Source: an uncultured Eubacteriales bacterium (GTDB taxonomy: Bacteria > Bacillota > Clostridia > Oscillospirales > Oscillospiraceae). From it: 8,971 bases of DNA. The notes under the pieces were generated by a model. The model was not told the origin of the DNA. It ran no database searches and saw nothing but the letters and a program-made list of their open reading frames with translations. Of the stretch, positions 5,972-8,971 are shown one piece after another. The DNA is taken from NCBI GenBank assembly GCA_900549865.1, contig URPU01000090.1, positions 1-8,971 on the forward strand. Reading direction: 5' to 3'. Every line of letters starts with the position of its first letter. Within the stretch, counting starts at the first letter, position 1. The position numbers were made by a program, and so were the translations under genes.

Positions 5972-6940
5972 ATGACAGACGTGACGGCAATAGGCGAGCT
6001 GCTTATAGACTTCGCCGCCACCGGCGTTGACGAGCGCGGATATCCGCAGATGCAGGCCAACGCTGGCGGCGCGCCGTGCAACCTTCTGGCGGCGCTGAGC
6101 AAGTACGGCAGGCGCACGGCCTTTATAGGCAAGGTCGGCGACGACGCGTTCGGCGCGCTGCTGCGCGGCACGCTGGAAAAGGCCGGGATAGACGCGCGCG
6201 CGCTGATAACGGACGCGCGGTACTTCACGACCCTCGCTTTCGTGACCTTTGACGAGGGCGGAGACAGGAGCTTCAGCTTCGCGCGAAAGCCCGGCGCGGA
6301 CACCCAGCTCAGCTTTGACGAGATAGACCTTTCGCTTATCGACGAGACCGCCGTGCTGCACTTCGGCACGCTCAGCCTGACGGATGAACCGGCGCGCACG
6401 GCGACGAAGCGCACAGTCGAATACGCCATCGGGCGCGGCAAGCTGATAAGCTTTGACCCGAACCTGAGAAAGCCGCTGTGGAAGAGCGAGGACGAAGCCA
6501 GGGAGCAGATGCTGTGGGGCCTTCGCCATGCGGACGTTGTGAAGATAAGCGACGAGGAGATAGACTTTCTCTTCGGCTGCACCCCGGCGGAGGGCGCGCG
6601 GCGGCTGACAGATGAATTCGGCGTGAGTCTGGTTTACGCCACATTGGGCAGCCGCGGCAGCATCATAAGAAACGCGCGCTGCGAGGTAAGCGTTCCGGTT
6701 CCCGCCGTGACGCCGGTGGACACCACGGGCGCGGGAGACATATTCGGCGGAAGCGCGATGAAGAAGCTGCTGGACATGGGCCGCTCCCCCGCCGCGCTGG
6801 ATGCGGAGGAGCTGCGTGAGATAGGGCTGTTCGCCTCATGCGCGGCAAGCCTTTCCACGCAGAAGCAGGGCGGGATACCCAGTATTCCGGAGCTGGATGC
6901 AGTCGAGGAATGCGTCTCTCGTCTGCGCGAGAGCATATAG
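5972..6940 (+). CDS. PfkB-family carbohydrate kinase, probably fructokinase-like
   Basis: A 322-residue ribokinase/PfkB-family kinase that phosphorylates a sugar with ATP. Visible motifs are the N-terminal IGELLIDF (7-14), the substrate-loop AGGAPCNLLAALSKYG (31-46), GKVGDDAFG (53-61), DPNLRKPLW (162-170), and the anion-hole/catalytic signature DTTGAGDIFGGS (250-261) with D256 as catalytic base. Length is normal. The pattern GGAPCN with DPNLR resembles fructokinases and 2-keto-sugar kinases. A ketose made by the upstream isomerase (fructose or xylulose) is thus the natural substrate guess; this is inference. GAGGTGA at the isomerase stop serves as ribosome site, so the two are co-translated. 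The TAG stop directly abuts the terminator hairpin. Confidence 0.9.
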   Translation: MTDVTAIGELLIDFAATGVDERGYPQMQANAGGAPCNLLAALSKYGRRTAFIGKVGDDAFGALLRGTLEKAGIDARALITDARYFTTLAFVTFDEGGDRSFSFARKPGADTQLSFDEIDLSLIDETAVLHFGTLSLTDEPARTATKRTVEYAIGRGKLISFDPNLRKPLWKSEDEAREQMLWGLRHADVVKISDEEIDFLFGCTPAEGARRLTDEFGVSLVYATLGSRGSIIRNARCEVSVPVPAVTPVDTTGAGDIFGGSAMKKLLDMGRSPAALDAEELREIGLFASCAASLSTQKQGGIPSIPELDAVEECVSRLRESI

Positions 6941-6973
6941 TGAAAAGCGGAGTCCCTGCGGCTCCGCTTTTCA
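6941..6973 (+). terminator. Terminator after the isomerase-kinase operon
   Basis: TGAAAAGCGGAG (6941-6952) and CTCCGCTTTTCA (6962-6973) form a perfect 12-bp stem with a 9-base loop, starting one base after the kinase stop. The T tract lies within the descending arm (CTTTTCATT), as in many A/T-flanked bidirectional terminators. Confidence 0.8.
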
Positions 6974-6984
6974 TTAACATAACT

Positions 6985-7068
6985 TAGTTTACGTATTTTT
7001 ATTTACATATTATAGTTTTCATATTTCGATACACGTAATATAGTTTTCATAATATACGAGTGCAGCAG
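6985..7068 (+). repeat. Three-unit degenerate 28-bp tandem repeat
   Basis: Units begin with TAGTTT at 6985, 7013 and 7041, exactly 28 bases apart. Units 1 and 2 agree at 20 of 28 positions. Units 2 and 3 share TAGTTTTCATA and then diverge. With upstream flank, units 2 and 3 both begin TATAGTTTTCATA (7011-7023 and 7039-7051). The last 12 bases before unit 1 also partly resemble a unit end. The regular spacing suggests phased protein-binding sites or a decayed tandem duplication upstream of the sigma factor gene. Confidence 0.55.
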
Positions 7069-7070
7069 AA

Positions 7071-7090
7071 ACGCCGCGAAAAAGCGGCGT
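7071..7090. other. GC-rich hairpin in sigma factor upstream region
   Basis: ACGCCGC (7071-7077) and GCGGCGT (7084-7090) pair perfectly around a GAAAAA loop. No T tract follows on the plus strand, and only three T follow on the minus strand. It may be a protection or attenuation structure if transcripts enter from upstream, or a weak terminator. Function is unknown. Confidence 0.5.
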
Positions 7091-7107
7091 AAACTGCCGT
7101 GCGGGTG

Positions 7108-7136
7108 ATGAAATGTTAACATTCTTGTGATATACT
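7108..7136 (+). promoter_or_regulatory. Extended -10 promoter of the sigma factor gene
   Basis: TATACT (7131-7136) is preceded by the extended -10 TG (7128-7129) and, 17 bases upstream, by ATGAAA (7108-7113), a 4/6 match to the -35. The start would be near 7143, the exact centre of the 37-bp palindrome. Confidence 0.5.
7112..7123. repeat. Perfect 12-bp palindrome AATGTTAACATT
   Basis: A perfect 12-bp palindrome lies between the candidate -35 and -10 and ends one base before the larger palindrome. It could be a separate operator. Its significance is uncertain because it is short and AT-rich. Confidence 0.4.
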
Positions 7137-7161
7137 ATATTAATTATATGGTATATCACAA
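7125..7161. promoter_or_regulatory. 37-bp near-perfect palindrome over the sigma factor promoter
   Basis: TTGTGATATAC (7125-7135) and GTATATCACAA (7151-7161) are perfect 11-bp inverse complements. The inner 15 bases continue the symmetry except for a T/G pair at 7136/7150 and a T/T at 7141/7145. The left arm contains the extended -10 and the centre is the predicted start; the right arm ends 4 bases before the GGAGG ribosome site (7166-7170). This is the arrangement of a repressor operator. If transcription starts upstream, the RNA would form a long hairpin beside the ribosome site. Confidence 0.7.
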
Positions 7162-7178
7162 CTGCGGAGGACACGAAC

Positions 7179-7793
7179 ATGGCTCTTGAATATTCCGCGC
7201 TTTCCGACGACGAGCTTCTGGCGCTGTTCCGCCGGGGCGACGGCGCGGCGGGCAGTGAGCTTGCCGTGCGGTACAGGCCGCTTATAAAGCGCTGCACCCG
7301 CCCTTACTTTCTCGTCGGCGGGGACAGCGAGGATCTCATACAGGAGGGCATGATTGGGCTTGTAAGCTCGATGCAGAGCTATAATGCCGAAAGCGGCGCG
7401 GCGTTCCGGTCATACGCGGAGCTGTGCATACGGCGGCGCATTCTGTCCGCGATAAAGGCCGCGTCGCGCTTCAAGCACATGCCGCTGAACTACAGGCTTT
7501 CGCTGGAGGAGCTGTACGGCGAGGACGGCGAGGCCCTGCCGGGGCTTCCGGATGAGAAATACAACCGCTCGCCGGAGGAGCTGATAATAGAGCGCGAGAA
7601 GAAAAACGACCTGTACATGCTGTGCCGGGCGCTGCTCTCCCCGCTTGAAAAGCGGGTTCTGGCGCTTTATCTGGAGGGGCTTTCGTATGAGGAGATCGCC
7701 GCGCGCTGCGGCAAGCCCGTGAAGTCCGTCGATTCCGCATTGCAGCGCATAAAGCGCAAGCTCAGCCGCGCCGTGGGCGAATACTCCGCGTGA
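7179..7793 (+). CDS. sigH: SigH-like RNA polymerase sigma factor
   Basis: A 204-residue sigma-70-family factor closely resembling SigH (Spo0H), the stationary-phase and early-sporulation/competence sigma factor of Firmicutes. Region 2 contains YFLVGGDSEDLIQEGMIGL (43-61), followed by AELCIRRRILSAIKAASRFKH (80-100, split by function: core-binding end then -10 recognition) and MPLNYRLSLEEL. Region 4 is LSPLEKRVLALYLEGLSYEEIA (153-174, first part) with the recognition helix ending VKSVDSALQRIKRKL (181-195). It is slightly shorter than the roughly 218 residues of B. subtilis SigH. GGAGG lies 8 bases before the ATG. It is a single-gene unit with an elaborate upstream region. The neighbours expected at the usual sigH locus (secE, rplK, rpmG) are absent in view, so it could be a paralogue. 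No anti-sigma factor is adjacent. Confidence 0.85.
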   Translation: MALEYSALSDDELLALFRRGDGAAGSELAVRYRPLIKRCTRPYFLVGGDSEDLIQEGMIGLVSSMQSYNAESGAAFRSYAELCIRRRILSAIKAASRFKHMPLNYRLSLEELYGEDGEALPGLPDEKYNRSPEELIIEREKKNDLYMLCRALLSPLEKRVLALYLEGLSYEEIAARCGKPVKSVDSALQRIKRKLSRAVGEYSA

Positions 7794-7814
7794 CGGCCGT
7801 GGAAAAGCTTTTTA

Positions 7815-7843
7815 TTTACATTCCGGCGTGATTTTGGTATAAT
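7815..7843 (+). promoter_or_regulatory. Promoter of the aldo/keto reductase gene
   Basis: TTTACA (7815-7820) and a perfect TATAAT (7838-7843) are 17 bases apart, with an extended -10 TG at 7835-7836. The start is near 7850, giving a short leader of about 30 bases. It is a strong housekeeping-type promoter, independent of the sigma factor gene upstream. Confidence 0.75.
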
Positions 7844-7881
7844 AAGCAGACTTTTGAACGACGGTATACGGAGGAAATATC

Positions 7882-8913
7882 ATGAAGCTTGTCAGACTTG
7901 GCAAAACCGGGCTTATGGTGACAAAGCCCTCTTTAGGCTGCCTGCCTGTGCAGCGGTGCAGTGAAGCGGACGCCGTCAAGATTCTTCGCGCGGCATACGA
8001 GGGCGGCATAAACTTCTTCGACACGGCCAACGCGTACACCGACAGCGAACGCAAGATAGGGCTGGCCCTTTCCGACGTGCGCGATAAGATAGTGCTGGCG
8101 ACGAAGAGCGCCGCGCAGGATAAGGCCGGTGTGCTGGCGCACATCGAAAACAGCCTGCGCACGATGAAAACGGATTATATTGACCTCTTCCAGTTCCATC
8201 AGGCCGCGACGGTGCCGGACATAAACGACCCCAACGGCCCCTACGCCGGTGCGCTGGAGGCGAAGAAGCGCGGGTGGATCGGGCATATCGGCGTGACGTC
8301 GCACAGGGTGCTCGTGGCGGAGCAGTGCATACAAAGCGGGAATTTTGAGACGCTTCAGTTCCCGTTCAGCTACATATCCGCAAAGCGCGACCTCGACCTT
8401 GCCGGGGCGTGCAGGAAGGCCGACATGGGCTATATTGCGATGAAGGGGCTTGCAGGCGGGCTTCTGGCAAACAATCCGCGCGCGTGCCACGCTTTCATGA
8501 ACGAATATGAAAACGTCGTTCCCATATGGGGCGTGCAGAGCCTTGCGGAGCTTGAACAGTGGCTGGCGCTGGCGGAGGAGGACCCAGTCCTCGACGATGA
8601 GCTGAGAGGCGTGATAAAAGCGGACAGACAGCAGCTCACAGGGAGCTTCTGCCGTAGCTGCGGCTACTGTATGCCGTGCACCGTCGGCATAGAGATAAAC
8701 AACTGCGCGCGCATGAACATGCTTCTGCGCCGCTCACCGTGGCAGCAGTACATGACGGCGGAATGGCGCGAGAAGATGAACCGCATAAACGACTGCATCG
8801 GCTGCGGCAAGTGCAGCATCCGCTGCCCGTATCAGCTCGACACGCCGAACCTGCTGAAATACATGCTAAAGGATTATAACGAGTTTTATGAAGCACACAA
8901 GGATCTTTTATAA
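7882..8913 (+). CDS. Aldo/keto reductase with C-terminal 4Fe-4S domain
   Basis: A 343-residue predicted oxidoreductase. The N-terminal aldo/keto reductase barrel (about 1-245) shows the catalytic tetrad: D47 and Y52 in FFDTANAYTDSE, K75 in LATKS, and H106 in DLFQFHQA. IGHIGVTSH (133-141) is also typical. The C-terminal part (about 255-320) is ferredoxin-like. It has C257-C260-C263-C266 in CRSCGYCMPC with C275 further on, then C305-C308-C311-C315 in CIGCGKCSIRCP. This AKR-ferredoxin architecture is common in anaerobes, and most members have no assigned substrate. It may link carbonyl/alcohol redox to ferredoxin. GGAGG (7870-7874) is 7 bases from the ATG. The end overlaps the following lipoprotein gene by 26 bases, implying an operon. 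Confidence 0.9.
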   Translation: MKLVRLGKTGLMVTKPSLGCLPVQRCSEADAVKILRAAYEGGINFFDTANAYTDSERKIGLALSDVRDKIVLATKSAAQDKAGVLAHIENSLRTMKTDYIDLFQFHQAATVPDINDPNGPYAGALEAKKRGWIGHIGVTSHRVLVAEQCIQSGNFETLQFPFSYISAKRDLDLAGACRKADMGYIAMKGLAGGLLANNPRACHAFMNEYENVVPIWGVQSLAELEQWLALAEEDPVLDDELRGVIKADRQQLTGSFCRSCGYCMPCTVGIEINNCARMNMLLRRSPWQQYMTAEWREKMNRINDCIGCGKCSIRCPYQLDTPNLLKYMLKDYNEFYEAHKDLL

Positions 8914-8971
8914 GCTAATATGCGCGCTTCTGTGTGCGGCGATGCTTGTGCCGCTGGCGGGCTGCGGCGAG
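8888..8971 (+). CDS. Start of a predicted lipoprotein gene (runs off window)
   Basis: An open frame from the ATG at 8888 stays open to the window end (28 codons). It encodes a typical bacterial lipoprotein signal peptide: a basic start (MKHTRIFYK), a hydrophobic core (LICALLCAAMLVPL) and a lipobox LAGC, whose Cys26 would be lipidated. The mature protein would be anchored on the outer face of the membrane, but its function lies outside the window. The start overlaps the aldo/keto reductase gene by 26 bases in another frame. The only upstream Shine-Dalgarno-like stretch (AAAGGA, 8868-8873) is 14 bases away, so translation may depend on coupling. Confidence 0.7.
   Translation, partial: MKHTRIFYKLICALLCAAMLVPLAGCGE

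Noticed and set aside
5252..6529. A 425-codon minus-strand open frame opposite the isomerase and kinase
   Set aside because: It spans two well-supported genes and their junction, and is low-complexity Arg/Ala/Val-rich with no motif.
6985..7068. CRISPR array
   Set aside because: The 28-base spacing is between the starts of degenerate, adjoining units with no conserved repeat/unique spacer alternation, and no cas gene is present.
7125..7161. Rex (redox) operator at the sigma factor promoter
   Set aside because: The outer TTGTGA and TCACAA match Rex half-sites, but they are 25 bases apart rather than the short spacing of a Rex box.
7803..7817. AAAAGCTTTTTATTT after the sigma factor gene as a terminator
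   Set aside because: The symmetric part is only a 10-base A/T palindrome with almost no loop, and it lies just ahead of or overlapping the next promoter; too weak to call.

Overview
The window looks like chromosome of a GC-rich anaerobic member of the Clostridia (Bacillota). This is an inference from gene content. It carries a monomeric [FeFe] hydrogenase, a SigH-type sigma factor of the sporulation/stationary-phase family, a Firmicute-type Y-family polymerase paired with a YolD-like protein, and an aldo/keto reductase with a C-terminal iron-sulfur domain. Shine-Dalgarno sites are strong (GGAGG). Promoters are consensus-like and sit in AT-rich gaps between GC-rich genes. Ile is very often encoded by ATA, which is unusual in GC-rich coding sequence. 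No rRNA, tRNA, CRISPR array, IS element or integrase was seen, and no gap between genes exceeds 300 bases.

Layout. Positions 1-157 hold two strong hairpins and no convincing gene. Positions 158-2691 are a minus-strand pair: a LysR-type regulator (lysR) followed by the [FeFe] hydrogenase. A LysR-type dyad lies between them, about 64 bases upstream of the predicted hydrogenase transcription start. The 2692-2918 gap holds divergent promoters. Positions 2919-5197 are a tight plus-strand operon of Y-family DNA polymerase, YolD-like protein and an XRE-HTH/S24-peptidase repressor. It is preceded by a TTGATT-17-TATAAT promoter whose -10 is overlapped by a perfect 8-bp-arm dyad. Together these look like a self-regulated, damage-inducible translesion synthesis cassette.

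Positions 5276-6940 hold a D-lyxose/D-mannose isomerase-family enzyme and a PfkB-family sugar kinase, a likely two-step sugar entry pathway (aldose to ketose to ketose phosphate), closed by a terminator hairpin. The 6974-7178 gap is densely structured: three units of a 28-bp degenerate tandem repeat, a GC hairpin, a 12-bp palindrome and a 37-bp near-perfect palindrome, all ahead of a SigH-like sigma factor (7179-7793). An aldo/keto reductase with ferredoxin-like C-terminus (7882-8913) has its own promoter and overlaps the start of a lipoprotein gene (from 8888) that runs off the window.

The most interesting items are the polymerase-YolD-S24 cassette with its operator, the palindrome/repeat-rich leader of the sigma factor gene, and the LysR-hydrogenase pair. 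None is clearly a wholly new system from sequence alone. The regulatory architecture is the part least explained by known families.
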